Shown here one piece after another: positions 47,493 through 59,565 of a stretch of DNA of 64,000 nt (the stretch's first letter is position 1; every line of letters starts with the position of its first letter). The position numbers and the translations under genes were made by a program. Source of the stretch: Fragilariopsis cylindrus CCMP1102 (Eukaryota; Bacillariophyta; Bacillariophyceae; Bacillariales; Bacillariaceae); contig FMBT01000365.1 of assembly GCA_900095095.1 (NCBI GenBank), forward strand, positions 62,001-126,000, written 5' to 3'. The notes beneath the pieces are model-generated. The model did no database searches. It was not told where the DNA came from and saw only the letters and a list, made by a program, of their open reading frames with translations.

Positions 47493-48820
47493 ATGGCTAC
47501 GTGTATTCGCGGGAAAGGAGATCTATTAAAATATCTTTTCTTCGAAATAATTACCTTCGAAGAAGAGCAAGGATTAAAATATTGTCTTTTTCATCGGCAG
47601 TTGAATTTTTGACAGATGGACATTGTGTCGCAATAATGGAAGGCCAGCCTTGGGCTGCAGTATCTTCTGCATCACTTTATACTTCAAATGAGACCAAAGC
47701 ATTAATACACCATAAGAAAACCCACAACAACAACAACAACCCAACAAATTCTTCTTCAACTTTTAATTATCCATTGCAAAACGAAAGTATCGTGTCAAAA
47801 TTGAAGTTATCTCCTGAAAAGACGTACAGTTTGCGAGTGAAGGGTCATACCACGCCCAACAGCGGTGGAGCGGGAGTAGGGCTTGTCTTGGAAGATTCAA
47901 TCTCAAAAAGAAAACTATGGTCAGCACGGATGTACGTGTCGGGGGATCGAACTGTATTCGAGGCGGAATATTCGGCTTTAATCTTGGGTATTGATTATGC
48001 AGTCAATGTTTTAAAGACACGATATTTGATTGTATCTTCTACTAATGATGTTATCGTCAAGCACATTAGGGGGGTATTCACCGTATCTAAATCATCCTTA
48101 AAAGTTTTGTTGGATGTCATTGAAATAAGCCAACAAAAGCTGCGAGAATTTACGATTGAACAAATTCCGTTGGAAGAAAATTCCGATGCTAACGTCCTGG
48201 CAATGAAGGCCTTGGCAACTCGCAAATCACTTAACATAGACGATAAAGACTGGAAGGTCGAATACAATGATCCAATACACAAGTTACAACGCAATAATCC
48301 ACCAAAAATAGGACGATGGAAACAACCCGATGATCCGGCGCAATCCACCAAAATCGATCCGTCGAGACAATACCTATTGCAATTCGATGGTGGGGCAAGG
48401 GTGAACGGGACTTCAGGTGCTGGTCTGGTCCTGTACGACAATGAAAGTGGAAAGGAAATATGGTGTGGGTATTATTTTCACCCTGAAGCTACAACCAATA
48501 ATGTTGCCGAGTATATTGGATTGATTTGTGGTATGGAATGCGCTAGGTCATTGGGTATTAAAAAATTGATAGTTGAAGGAGATTCATTACTAGTTGTACG
48601 GCAAATGAATGGAATATATCGGACGAGAGAAGTGGTTCTAGAACTATTCCGGGAAGAAGCTCTTCAAATTGTAGAAGATCTTTCGTATTGTCAAATTCGA
48701 TTCATTCCTAGAGCAGAAAACAAACGTGCTGATTGGCTCGCTAATCATGCCATGAATCTACAGGAATCAGGGGGTTTCATACGAGGAATGAATGACTATA
48801 GCAGTATCGATGAATGCTAA
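47493..48820 (+). CDS. Tandem RNase H-fold protein, second domain intact
   Basis: The main frame from Met 47636 gives 394 aa with two RNase H-like domains. Domain 2 (residues about 246-372) has the full acidic set: D251 in LLQFDGGARVNG, E292 in NNVAEYIGL, D316 in EGDSLLVV and D366 in AENKRADWLAN, as in plant-type RVT_3 RNase HI. Domain 1 (about 64-195) keeps the fold pattern (GGAGVGLVLEDS, FEAEYSALILG) but the first Asp is replaced in LRVKGHTTP, so it is probably inactive. The frame before 47636 (SSAVEFLTDGHCVAIMEG) still looks coding; ATG 47493 (MATCIRGKGD) reaches it if one base is missing, hence my start. No reverse transcriptase is nearby, so I read it as a host RNase H-type nuclease. Confidence 0.75.
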
Positions 48821-49032
48821 CAGAAAAAAAGAGATTCGTCCCAATTCAAAAACGATCAAGACTAGTTCATTAGAAAATCTACATTTATCTAATTTAATTG
48901 TTTGTTGGTGTATCTATTCCCAGGCTACTTAATACAATACAATAGTACCTCTAATTGTTGTATTGATATTTTTTAATTTAATTTTTAATGCTATAGACTT
49001 AGGATTGAGTTAAGTATTCCATCCTCTCCCGT

Positions 49033-51008
49033 TTATCCTCCTCCTCTTCCTTTCATATAGGACACTCCTTGTCCCATTTGCCCCGTTCTCGCACCTCCAC
49101 TGTTAGCGATATCCATAGCATTGCCCATAGCACCGCTCATTCCTCCTCCACCTCCCATCTGTCCTGAAGCTTGCGCTCCTGGGTCTTGCGATCTAGGACT
49201 AATTACGGTCTCGTCAATTGAAAGAATGACACAGGCTGCTTCAGTCGCTGCTTGTAGGGAATTCATCTTGTTGTCGCTGGGTTCCCAAACTCCTAAATCA
49301 AAGGTATCGGTAATGCCATCCTCTTCAATATTCACACCGTACCAACAGACATTGTCTCCCTCTAATCTATGCTTCCGGCGCAAGGCAGCAAGAACGTCAG
49401 TGGCGTCCAGACCGGCATTTTCACACAATTGTCGCGGGATGACTTCCAATGCCTTACTGTAGGCTGAAACTATCAGTTGCTCCTTCCCTTCAATTTCTAA
49501 GGCCCGACGTCGTAAGGAATTCGATACACACATTTCTACAGCACCACCACCTGCAACGACTGATCCTGATTGAATGGTCCGTTTCACGACCATAAGTGCA
49601 TCATGTACACTACGTTCACTTTCGGCGATAAATTGCTCTGTACCTCCTCTGAGTACAATTGTACATGTCAAGGCAGATGGACATTGCGTAAACAAATTAA
49701 AACGTTCATCACCGACTTGACTCTCTTCGAAGAGTCCACATGTTCCAAGAATCGATTCAGTTAGGCCACTTGTGGTAGTTTGGACGGCTCCTTTGGTAGA
49801 AACTGCAACTCGTTTCATATCACCGTCATTGACACGTCCCGCACAGAACAGTCCACGATCAGCGAAATATTGCGTCGCTAAATCACCAATAGGTAATTTC
49901 GATAGGACGATATTGGCACCACAATTAATACAAGCATCGAGTTTGTCATAAATGACCTGCCATTCCGCCTCTACGATAGATTGATATTCAGCAGGAGTAG
50001 AAATTCGAACTTCAGCGTTTTCTTTTTCCGACTTCAATTCAAGTTCAACATTCAGGAGTAATATTTTTGGATTTTCAAATCGTTTCGTCATTTGTTCAAA
50101 CCCTGCATAGGAAAAAGTCTTTCTAAAGGCCACACCCTCAACTAAAAATGATTGTCGTACGTCCCCACCTGGAATCTGTTTAATGGAGATCCAATCCATA
50201 ATTTCATCAACGTTTCCAGCCTGATGTAATTTAGTTACAGCCGAAACGACCATAGGTGCGAATAAGTCTCTATGGGAGGAAATTAATTTACTATTAAGTG
50301 CGGTACCGGCACATTTTAACAACATTTCTTCCTGTTCGACAGTAACGGCTAATTCTGCGACACGATCGACTGCATATTTGCCCGTTTTACGAATAGTTTG
50401 GATCATCCTTGTAGGAGAAATACCTTCTTCAACAAGAGGTTTGAGTTTAGCAAGAATTTCAGCAGCAAGTAAAACAACTGATGTGGTTCCATCTCCGACT
50501 GCTGTATCTTGACTCATAGAAATATCAACTAACGTCTTTGCGGCGGGATGGGCAACCTCTAAGAGTTTCATAATAGTTGCTCCGTCATTACTAATTGTTG
50601 CTCTGGATCCTTTTGCGACTAATTTGTCCATACCCCGAGGACCTAATGTAGTCCGTACGGAATCTGCCACAGCCTGACAGGCGTTAATATTACTAACAAG
50701 TTGTGGTATTCCCTACAGTAAACAAAAACATCCGATACACGCGATACACGATTACAGATACAAATAGGAAAAAATTCATGATTTCGATTGTTTTTGATGC
50801 AATGTGAGGTGAAGAAAGAAACGGGAAAACGCAAGACTTTTGTGAGAAAATAAGAGGGCGGAATACTATGGATACTGAATATGAACTATGTTGGGAGTAC
50901 CCGGTAATAAGAGTTTTGGCTAAAATGTATAAACACAACAACGGTACATACCTGCGAGGTATCTGTCCCCTCCCGAAGGATAATAATTCCAGGCTGCATT
51001 CCATTCAT
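49033..51008 (-). CDS. CCT7: T-complex protein 1 subunit eta (CCT7)
   Basis: Subunit of the cytosolic CCT/TRiC chaperonin that folds actin, tubulin and others. Two exons, complement(49033-50712, 50952-51008), 578 aa. Exon 1 encodes MNGMQPGIIILREGTDTSQ; the 239-bp intron has donor GTATGT and acceptor TGTAG, and the join gives GIPQLVSNINACQAVADS. ATP-site motifs are GPRGMDKL and DTAVGDGTTS (about residue 93), with VVAGGGAVEM later. FLVEGVAFRKTFSYAGFE is diagnostic of the eta subunit. The C-terminus is Gly/Met-rich. The gene is intact, and diverges from CDC73. Confidence 0.95.
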
Positions 51009-51522
51009 GATGATATTTTACTTTACAAAGTTTTCCTGAAGAATAGATATTAAAGAGTTCCAATACTTGGCTTTACTATGTGCTTTGAGTGTCGATCGTG
51101 GTAATAAGATTCAAAATGATTACTGTAGCATTGTTCATTGTCTGAATAATCAATTCGCATTGTAAAAAACTCCTGGTGGAAAATTCACGGACGAAGTACA
51201 GATTGGAAGATGAATAATGTCCCCTAAATTTGACCCCCTTTAAAATTGCACTACGAGATTGGCGGAAATCCACGTGAAATACACAACATACTCAATACCT
51301 TTTTAAAATGATCATCACATAATAATTAATACGGTTACGCACTACTGTACGGTATTGTATCTCAACTGAAGCAACATTGAACGTATCGGACAGCTTCTTG
51401 ACGGCGTTTCGCATTATTAAAAAAACCGTTCAGATCCTCTCAGTAAACTTAGCAATTTCTCAATTGGTGCATCCACAAAGATATCAAAGAAGAAGGTATA
51501 TTGAATTCAATCAATCAACAAT
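51009..51522. other. Divergent intergenic region (CCT7/CDC73)
   Basis: 514 bp holding both promoters; no other feature recognised. Confidence 0.45.
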
Positions 51523-53028
51523 ATGACCGACAATATTTCTACCCTTAAGGATTGGTCACAAAATGGAAAACTATCTGAGGTAACCTTCAATGAAAATGGG
51601 ACATTTCAACTGGGAGATGCGAATATCCGAGCGGTAGATAGCGTCGAGGTAACGGCCAATGAAAAATCGTGTCAGTATACCTCTGGTTCGATTTTTTTGC
51701 AGCTCGTCGATCCCAATCAATCTTTATTGAATTACAGAAAGGCTTGTAAAAAACACCAGGTAAAGGACCCAGTGAAAGCTGGTGACAAGCCTGTGATCCT
51801 TGCATTTTTCCTGGGATCTACTACATCATCAACGACGACGACAACAACAACAGCAGCACCATCGGAATCTCCTGCTGCAGCAGCAGCAGCGACGTCAACA
51901 ACAACATCTACCACGAAGACATCTACTATTCCGGCGGGTGAAGCATCTGAAACTGTCAATCGAGAGCAGAGACGTGATCGTGATCATGATGAAAAGAAAA
52001 AGAGTCGTTCAAGCAGTGATAAAGATAAACATCGCAGTAGTAGTAGTACGAAGAAACGAGAACGATCTCGATCGTCCTCTCGTCCACCTTCTTCCTCCAA
52101 AGAAAAAAAGACAAAGACAAAAACAATCGATCCGGAAAAGTTATTTTCTAATCTTTCCCTTGTTGTTGGACGACGTGAAATCAGGGCTAAAAGAGACGCT
52201 GAACAGGCCAAGCTACATCTAGCATTATCCACCGAAGGATTCGAAACGGTCGCACCGGAGATCATCGCCAAATACAATAATCAAGAATCGATGGCACATG
52301 AAATTCCTGTGGGAAATTCTTCATCAATTCTAAAGGCAGGTGCAGGAAAGGATCTTTCTCGTATTTTAAAGCTATACAATGAAACCATAACAGGTAAAAA
52401 TAATAGCAACGGGGCTGGTAAGAACAAGACCGGTAGTGAAAGGAAAGGAGGACCTTCGTCCGATGGATCGAAAAAATCATGGCGTCCTTATCTGGTGGGG
52501 AAGAAACCCATCATTATTCTACCTAAAGGTATGCAAGCACCTGTTACATTGGTGAATGCACATAAGTTCTTTGCTGAATCCAAATTCGTAACTAGGGAGA
52601 AGATGCAGAAGGAACTTCGTACAATAAAACAGGCACCCAAGACTGTATTTACTCGAAATGTTAGCCCACGTCTAGGTGGTGGTGCGGTCGAGTATGAACT
52701 CATGGACAATCCGAAATCGAAATTGAATGCAGCTGAAGATTGGGAACGTGTTGTTTCTGTTGTTGCTCTTGGTCAGTCATGGCAAATGAAAGATTGGCCA
52801 GGATCGTACTCTAATCCTGTCCAGCTCTTTAATCGAGCTTTCGGGTTTTATATCGGTATGCAGGGAGATAAAATCCCCATGGAACTTCAAAGTTGGTCCG
52901 TCACCCAAAGCAGTATTAATCGGGATAAACGGGGTCTAGATAGTGTCGCATACTCTAGTTTCTGGAACGCTCTAGACGAATGGATGGCAATTTACAAGCC
53001 AGAAATGCTACCTCAACCAAACGAATAA
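51523..53028 (+). CDS. CDC73: CDC73/parafibromin, PAF1 complex subunit
   Basis: Component of the PAF1 complex, which travels with RNA polymerase II and promotes histone modification. 501 aa, single exon, ATG 51523. The N-terminal part (LKDWSQNGKLSEVTF ... YRKACKKHQVKDPV) is followed by a Thr/Ala/Ser low-complexity linker and an RS/Lys-rich stretch (about 150-200). The C-terminal Ras-like domain (residues about 326-497) shows KKPIIILPKGMQAPVTLVNA, EDWERVVSVVALGQSWQMKDWP, and SSFWNALDEW, all characteristic of Cdc73. Nuclear localisation is expected. No frame breaks. Confidence 0.9.
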   Translation: MTDNISTLKDWSQNGKLSEVTFNENGTFQLGDANIRAVDSVEVTANEKSCQYTSGSIFLQLVDPNQSLLNYRKACKKHQVKDPVKAGDKPVILAFFLGSTTSSTTTTTTTAAPSESPAAAAAATSTTTSTTKTSTIPAGEASETVNREQRRDRDHDEKKKSRSSSDKDKHRSSSSTKKRERSRSSSRPPSSSKEKKTKTKTIDPEKLFSNLSLVVGRREIRAKRDAEQAKLHLALSTEGFETVAPEIIAKYNNQESMAHEIPVGNSSSILKAGAGKDLSRILKLYNETITGKNNSNGAGKNKTGSERKGGPSSDGSKKSWRPYLVGKKPIIILPKGMQAPVTLVNAHKFFAESKFVTREKMQKELRTIKQAPKTVFTRNVSPRLGGGAVEYELMDNPKSKLNAAEDWERVVSVVALGQSWQMKDWPGSYSNPVQLFNRAFGFYIGMQGDKIPMELQSWSVTQSSINRDKRGLDSVAYSSFWNALDEWMAIYKPEMLPQPNE

Positions 53029-53502
53029 AGTATAATAGTATAAATAAATAAAACAAAAATTTTCTTTTCAATACATTAATGTTAAACATATGTTGGGACG
53101 GCGGCAGATACGATGTATTCTAAAAGTAAAATTTATACAATAACACTTGATGAATGCGTACGGTAGCTGTTGCTCTTTTGTGGAGATTTAATAGTATCCG
53201 AATGAAGGCGTAATTAAAACAATTTTTTGCGTAAGAAGTGGTGGGATCACTCAACGTAATGCGATTGATTCTTTTCACATTAATGGTATTTGGTAATCGC
53301 AACATTACTCGTACGGCACAGCGGCAGAGTTATGTTATACACTACACAAAAAAAAATTGTAGATAATGTCTTACAAAAATAGGATTATGCATACAACATA
53401 GTAGTAGCGTCCTAATCCTTGTGCGGTACTGTACCTCAGCAGTAAGATCTTATAGTCGCGGCTTGTTTGTCTACATATCATATTCATCATGGTTATTCCG
53501 AT
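53029..53502. other. Convergent intergenic region
   Basis: 3' flanks of CDC73 and the DUF2358 gene. Nothing recognised. Confidence 0.4.
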
Positions 53503-54597
53503 TTACTCGGTGTTGGTGTTGGGGAAAGTATTCGCTGGAGTGATTAACTGTAAAAGAGCTTGGAAGGCAGCGATCTCCCAAGACTCGTCGTAGAAATAGA
53601 CCCGATAGGAACCAGGTGCATTTATATCTCGTTTGAACCAAAATTTTGTACGCCCTCTGCATTTCATTCGCATTTATTATATTGGATTCGATATAGTGAG
53701 ATTTTTATCATTTCTTTTTCTAAACAATTCCAATTGGATTTCAGATTCAACATAAAAAGTACACAGAACAATCAAAGGTATTATTAATAGTATCATAATA
53801 TGTACGTACATCACATCAATTTTAGGTTTCCAAAATAATAACGGAGAGCGAGTCAAAGATCCTACCATTCTCCATCTACTTTCTACGAACATAACATCTG
53901 CATCATTTCCCTCACTTATACTGGTGTTGGTAGTATGCTTATCACTGTCACTGTCACTATCATTGCTGTTCGGATTGTTTCCAAGTGAGATGGATATTAG
54001 TTCGGATTTATAGTTTTCTGCAAATTTCTCAACAAGTGGAACAAGATTTTGTGTATTCTCAGTGAATTTGTCTGTTCCGACAAAAGAGATGGTTGGATCA
54101 GTAAATACACAATCATTAAAAAAGCAATCTATATCGAGATCACCAGTCCATAAATAATTTCGTTCAACATAATCTTTTCTTATTCGTTCTAATAATTCTT
54201 CAGGTGATTTTGGAGCCGTATCCGATACAATTGATGTCGTTGTCGTTGTTGTCTTTAATAGTGATGGTTCTTTTTCCGAATTTGCGTTAATAATACCCGT
54301 CAGTAAGGAAACGACCCCTTTCGATGCACCATCCGTATCATTATAATTGGATAAGGACGACGACGACGCCTCCTTCTCAGTTTCGTCAACAACAATAGCG
54401 TCATCATTATTGTTGTTTTTTGCGGTATATACTATGATTCTACTACCAACATTTTTGCTGGCGATTCCAGGAGAAAACGATTCAGCGACGAAAATATCTA
54501 TTATTTTTAACGGTGAAAAAATACATAATAGAAAGAGACCACGACACGCCGAAACGTAAATAGTACGTGATGTAGTGGCAACTTTCCTCGCTTGCAT
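53503..54597 (-). CDS. DUF2358-type protein, probably plastid-targeted
   Basis: Two exons, complement(53503-53656, 53810-54597), 313 aa. The 153-bp intron has donor GTACGT and acceptor TGCAG; the join gives KIDVIGRTKFWFKRDINAP. The N-terminus has a hydrophobic signal (GLFLLCIFSPLKIIDIFV) followed by AESFSP, which fits the diatom plastid motif. The domain starts at PEELLERIRKDYVERNYLWTG and continues FFNDCVFTDPTISFVG ... GSYRVYFYDESWEIAAFQALLQLI, matching the DUF2358 (NTF2-like) family found in algae and plants, function unknown. A poly-Thr/Ser linker and an Asp/Ser run are microsatellite-encoded. The first exon's frame would read on for some codons into the intron, which explains a hydrophobic false C-terminus. 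Confidence 0.75.
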
Positions 54598-55196
54598 GTT
54601 GTTGACTTCTGAGTAATTCTTTTTTAAGGAGCAATTTTAGAATAGCAGCCCTATCGCCTTATTTGATCGCTTGTTTAAATTTGCAAGTCAGTGAGAACAG
54701 AGTATAGTATTTACCAGTGAATTTCAAATTCCTTCAAGTGTTTCTCTTCCGTCATCGTCATCGTTTCGATTTCAGATTTCAGATTTCAGATTCTTCGGCA
54801 GATTTTTCGCAAATTTAAAAAAAATCGAATTACGATATTCCCCCTTTTAATCAACCAAGGTCGACAGGACCTACCCCCCTCACCTCTTTTGACTCTGATG
54901 ACCCCCCCCCCCCCCCTAAAAGATCTCTCATCGAAGAACAATTGAAAATTTAAATACAGCAAACAACAAACTTGAATTAAAAAAAAACTGAAGTCAAAGT
55001 AAAAGCAATGATAACATTATAGGCCATTACAACGAATGAGCTGGTTGACGAAGCCTTAGAAGCACGTCAAGAAGTTATCTATTGAGGAGCCTACAACGTC
55101 ATAATTCATCGTCGATACGACCTGTCCGACCCAAGACCGTAAACAAGTTTATATGCGATAATCATCCCTGTTTTTAAGACGTGATACCCTGTTGTT
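54598..55196. other. Divergent intergenic region with C15 tract
   Basis: Upstream of the DUF2358 and GST genes. Contains CAGATTT repeats at 54773-54797, and a run of 15 C at 54902-54916. Confidence 0.5.
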
Positions 55197-56075
55197 ATGT
55201 TGCCGAAGATACAAAAGATGATTGTATTGTATTACTTTCCTATAAGAGCACGCAACGAAGCATTGCGAATGATGTTGCTTTACGGTGGGATCGATCATGA
55301 GTATCATACCATTGGATTCGATGAATGGGATGCAGAAGCAGAAACAGCGTTCAAAGAAACGATCCCTTCCGGACACACCGGTCAAAAACAATTGCCAGTA
55401 CTAAGATGTTTCAATGGATCTTTGATGTCGGAGAGTCTCGATATTGCAAACTACATTGCGGACATCGTGTCTTGTAACAAGGACAACAAAAAGAACGATG
55501 ATAGAGCGAATCCAGATCAACAACAACAGCAACAGCAACAATACGCCGAAAAGCTATTCATGTTAGGGGAGGGCGAAAAATATGGACCTCTCGGTATTGA
55601 TAATTACGGATTGGCAGATCCTATTTTGAATTGGTTTCCGAAAGAAAAGTCAATTCAAATGATTCCTTCCTTTTTAGAATCATTACCATCAACGCTAACG
55701 TACATTGCAGAAGAACTGAAACTAGCAAAGTCAATATCATCATCCAACAACAACAGCAACGATGATTGTGGCCAATGTTTTTTTGGTGGAACCGAACCAC
55801 ACATGGGCGATTTCCAGGTCTTTCATTATGTCAACAATATATGCACACTCGATGGGGGGTTTACAATGAATCATCGTATATCACAAACCGATAGTCAAAT
55901 ATTACGAAACTGGTACAGCAGCATCCAAAACATACCTGTTATTGGGGAATATTTATCCACTCGTCCAAAACCTGGAACAAAAGAAATTGGACGATCGGAA
56001 AGTATCATGTATACCGAAACAGATCCATCCATGATGGAAATTGTCCAATTGGAATTGAAAAAGTATACGACGTAG
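55197..56075 (+). CDS. Glutathione S-transferase-like protein
   Basis: 292 aa, single exon. The thioredoxin-like N-domain begins at MIVLYYFPIRARNEALRMML, with the Tyr expected for catalysis in YYF, and has QLPVLRCFNGSLMSESLDIANYIA, where cis-Pro and the Ser of SES bind glutathione. The all-helical C-domain contains FFGGTEPHMGDFQVFHYVNN. The pattern is closest to sigma/mu-like cytosolic GSTs. Two Gln/Asn low-complexity inserts (about residues 105-120 and 180-190) lengthen it relative to the usual 200-220 aa. ATG 55197 is the first Met; Met 8 (55218) aligns with the usual family start and is an alternative. Confidence 0.8.
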   Translation: MLPKIQKMIVLYYFPIRARNEALRMMLLYGGIDHEYHTIGFDEWDAEAETAFKETIPSGHTGQKQLPVLRCFNGSLMSESLDIANYIADIVSCNKDNKKNDDRANPDQQQQQQQQYAEKLFMLGEGEKYGPLGIDNYGLADPILNWFPKEKSIQMIPSFLESLPSTLTYIAEELKLAKSISSSNNNSNDDCGQCFFGGTEPHMGDFQVFHYVNNICTLDGGFTMNHRISQTDSQILRNWYSSIQNIPVIGEYLSTRPKPGTKEIGRSESIMYTETDPSMMEIVQLELKKYTT

Positions 56076-56441
56076 CTTAGGATTATTACTATTATTTACC
56101 GAAACGTCCCTGCCGACACTTAAGAAACTCATTGTTGCACTAGATAAGATTTCCTATTCTTCTCAAAATACCTCTTAGAAAGTAGTTATCGTCTTTATTA
56201 TCTACAGTATTATAATACTAAGTATCTTGGAAGAAAATCCTCTCTCTCGATTCGGGGGGTCGGAGAAGTTACGGCTTTTCGCTCAATTTTGTCAAAGAAC
56301 AACTAATTCAGTCTACATTTACAAAGTCATTTTAATCATGATGTAATTTTATTTCCGAACACGAAATATATGGCCTTTGATATATCATTTTAGTTACGAT
56401 TTTTGAGTTTCGGCTAATCAGACATTCGAATATATACCATA
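56076..56441. other. Intergenic region, nothing recognised
   Basis: AT-rich spacer between two genes in the same direction. Confidence 0.4.
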
Positions 56442-58294
56442 ATGGGTGCTAAAGGAGACACCGAAAGCAAAGGCAAACAGAGCCGAAGGCGGAGGGGTGC
56501 ACCGCCGCCGTCATCTGGATTTGCTGTGACAAATTTAATCCCTGGTGACATTGTTTGTACGAATCGCGATTTGAAAAACAAGAAAAATAGTACAGAAATG
56601 GGATTATTTATTGGGATAATTGTGGTCGTTCTTTACTTATACAGCTTTTTCGAATCGATTGGATCCTTGCCGGAAATTTCATCAGGACGACACATGGGTG
56701 CTAATATGAACCTTGCTGTGATGGACGTTCCGGTCTCTGCTGGTGGTACAAGTACGTCTAAAATCGATGATGAAGAAAATTCCGACATTCACAGAAAGGC
56801 GGAATCGATTGATAAGAAACACAACAGTGATCAAAATGATAATAAAAAAATTAAGAAGAAACAGAAGAAAAAACAACAGAAAGAACAAAAGCTAGTCGTT
56901 GCTTCCGACGACATCCCGATTCCTGTCGGGATCTGGCCCGTCGTCCCTATCCGAACCCAGCCAGATGATCACGAAACTATGATACACGTCGGAGATCTTA
57001 AAACTGTCATGACGGTTCCAAAATTTTGGTCTCCTCCAGTCACAACAATAAGCAATTCACTCGAGAACAGGCTATGAAAATTGGTACATGCGCCGAAAAG
57101 GATCCAATAACTGGTTCTAATGTTCGAGGTGATGAATGTCCGATATCTCAACGAACTATTTTCATTGGTATTGCGTCATACCGTGATTACCAATGTCGAG
57201 AAACTTTAGAATCAGCATTCCAACGAGCTGAAAATCCAGATCGCATTCGTGTTGGAGTGGTAGATCAAATTGTTGCTGGGGAGGATGTCCGATGTGACGA
57301 ACCTATGAAACCGTGCGAGGAAGATCCCGATCAGGCACTTTGCAAGTATAGAGATCAAGTTGATGTTTATACGATGGACGCACCGCTGAGTGTGGGACCA
57401 GTTTTCGCACGACATTTAGGTTATCGTTTATACCGAGGTGAATATTACGCAACCCAGTCAGATGCTCATGTATCCTTTACTCAAGATTGGGATACCGATA
57501 TCATTCATCAACTAGAATCAACACATAATGATATGGCCGTATTGTCGACATATTTAACTGATATAGATGGATCAATTGACCCGGTATCTGGAAAGAGTTT
57601 GCGAAACACAAGGCCCATTATGTGCAATACTTATTACGAAGGAGGACCCCAGGGAATGCATTTGCGTCATGGAAGTCAACCAGAAAGAACGCCTAGTATT
57701 CACGGTACTCCACAATTGCAACCTTGGTGGGCGGCGGGTTACTCTTTTTCGCGAGGTCACTTCATCGTTAATGTCCCGTATGATTATTTACAGTCCATGA
57801 TCTTTCAGGGTGAAGAAATGAGTATTGGTATACGAGGTTTTACGGTAGGTTACGATTTCTATGCACCAGAACGATCCGTGTGTTTTCATCATTATGCACA
57901 TGGGGTTAATCAAAAGAAACGAAACAAGGTCAAGCACTTTTGGGAAAATGGAGATATGTACGCAGGAACAGGAAAGCCAGCGATGAAGCGTTTGCTTGGT
58001 ATTGTACATATGAATCCAGAGGTAAATCCATCTAAATGGGATCACGCCGATATAGACAGATATGGATTAGGTGGTGTACGAACGCCAGAAAAATTCTATG
58101 ATTTCTTTGGTATCGACGTTGTCAAGAAGAAAACAGAGGGTCATCTTTGTGAGTTCGTGATGGAAAGTGCCAAAATGCACAAATTGTTTACACCGATGTT
58201 ACGCAAAGATGGAATGGGTATTGATTATACTGACTACAATTTTCACTGGGTTGACCCTCATCCCGCAAAAAAAAGTAGGGATGAGTCGCAGTAA
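56442..58294 (+). CDS. GlcNAc-transferase-type glycosyltransferase (GT60-like), one frame break
   Basis: Type II membrane enzyme: a basic Ser-rich cytosolic tail, a membrane anchor (MGLFIGIIVVVLYLYSFF, about residues 53-70), a Lys/Asn-rich stem, and a lumenal catalytic domain. The domain shows RTIFIGIASYRDYQC, DQIVAGEDVRC, ARHLGYRLYRGEYYATQSDAHVSF (the DxH metal-binding motif), DWDTDII, and WWAAGYSFSRGHFI. These match the glycosyltransferase (GlcNAc) family that includes the Skp1 hydroxyproline GlcNAc-transferase. The frame changes near 57037-57040: the first part ends PKFWSPPVTT and the second resumes SHNNKQFTREQAM, joined by one missing base after CCTCC. Protein length about 617. Family members in the cytosol modify Skp1; the anchor here suggests a Golgi role. 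Confidence 0.78.
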
Positions 58295-58452
58295 ACATAA
58301 CGAAGATGCAGAAACTAATGCAAGCAGCCGCATCTCATTTTATAATTATAGTATATTTGTTAGAGTATTAAAATTATGCAATTGATTTCATTCCAATGTT
58401 CCTACCTTCATAACAGCGATACCATCAAGTCGCTATACATGCTCGTTGTTTC

Positions 58453-59565
58453 TTATATTAAGTTTATTCTACTTAGTATTTCTCCTTTGATATGCGGTGG
58501 TTGATTCTTCCAATATCCATCCCCATATCCGATGAATAATTCTTCGCCGAGACGAATTGGTCGGGTGGCAACCACTGACGATCGGATCGTGTCCTCGTGA
58601 TCTTGATCGTGATCAAAATCAGGAGGCAGCGACGTAACGGTAAAGCGACAATTGATGAGTGTGTCATTCAATGGATCATTGATATATCGCGCTGTGACAG
58701 TGGTGGGCATATTGCCGGCAGTAACTAGAGTATCACCACGGATCCATAACAGATATGATTTATCAACGCGAGAAGCAGAAGAATGGTTATGTACGTGACC
58801 AGTATAAAAACAAAGAACACTGCCCTCGGGAATAGTATCAGGAAAAACCTGTATGTCATCATCGTCAGCAGCATCAGTAGCATCAGCAGCAGCATCATCA
58901 ATACCACCGCCAGTGGTATCATCGGCGAGCGGTTCGTCATGGGTGTTGTTGTTGTTGTTGTTGTTGTTGTTAGTGGTGGATTTCGAAGAAGTTTCTTTGG
59001 TAGAAGATAGTGGCAAAGGCGACGAAGGAGCTGGAATTTCATAATATAAACCCATACCAGCATTTAGAATTTGACTTGTACGGACCACCAAATTCTTTTC
59101 CCATTTCGTAGTTTCAATGGACAAAGTTGATATAGTTGTATTCATCAAATTCCGTACAAGTAAACATTGTTTCCGTAAGGCTGGTAAATCATCGACGAAA
59201 TTGTCATCATCATCATCATCATCATCGTTGTATTTTTCGTCGTCGTCGTCATTGTTGTTGTTGTTGTTGTTGCTAATAGAAGAAGAGAACAAAAATCGAT
59301 CATCGGGATGGCATTCCCCAATAGACTTTGGTCGAATAGCGAGTTCGTTCCACTTCTCCAAGACTTTCAACCGTTGCCATAATTCTCGAAATTTATTCGA
59401 TTCTTCGAAACCAAGGAAATATTTCTTGTCGTCAATTATGTTGATGTTATCACTCCTGCCATGATCATGATCATGATCATTCTTATCAAAGATGATTTCG
59501 TCGTCGTCGTCGTCGCTGGAACACTCGTCGATAGTTTCTCCTTCATTGTTTTGCTTATTCGACAT
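58453..59565 (-). CDS. SET-domain protein
   Basis: 370 aa, single exon, ATG 59565. The N-terminus is acidic (poly-Asp) with Asp/Asn microsatellite tracts; a helical region (FRELWQRLKVLEKWNELA) precedes the SET domain at about residues 155-365. SET features are LVVRTSQILNAGMGLYY at the start, VTARYINDP at the position of the RFINHS-type motif, and VVATRPIRLGEELFIGYGDGYW matching the GEEL-Y-GY end. It would transfer methyl groups to lysine in histones or other proteins. A poly-Asn/Asp insert splits the SET domain. The His of the usual NH motif is replaced (IND), so substrate and activity are uncertain. Confidence 0.7.
   Translation of the reverse strand: MSNKQNNEGETIDECSSDDDDDEIIFDKNDHDHDHGRSDNINIIDDKKYFLGFEESNKFRELWQRLKVLEKWNELAIRPKSIGECHPDDRFLFSSSISNNNNNNNDDDDEKYNDDDDDDDDNFVDDLPALRKQCLLVRNLMNTTISTLSIETTKWEKNLVVRTSQILNAGMGLYYEIPAPSSPLPLSSTKETSSKSTTNNNNNNNNNTHDEPLADDTTGGGIDDAAADATDAADDDDIQVFPDTIPEGSVLCFYTGHVHNHSSASRVDKSYLLWIRGDTLVTAGNMPTTVTARYINDPLNDTLINCRFTVTSLPPDFDHDQDHEDTIRSSVVATRPIRLGEELFIGYGDGYWKNQPPHIKGEILSRINLI

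Noticed and set aside
47636-48820. RNase H gene as a retroelement fragment
   Set aside because: No reverse transcriptase, integrase or terminal repeats nearby, and the tandem RVT_3 layout fits a host gene.
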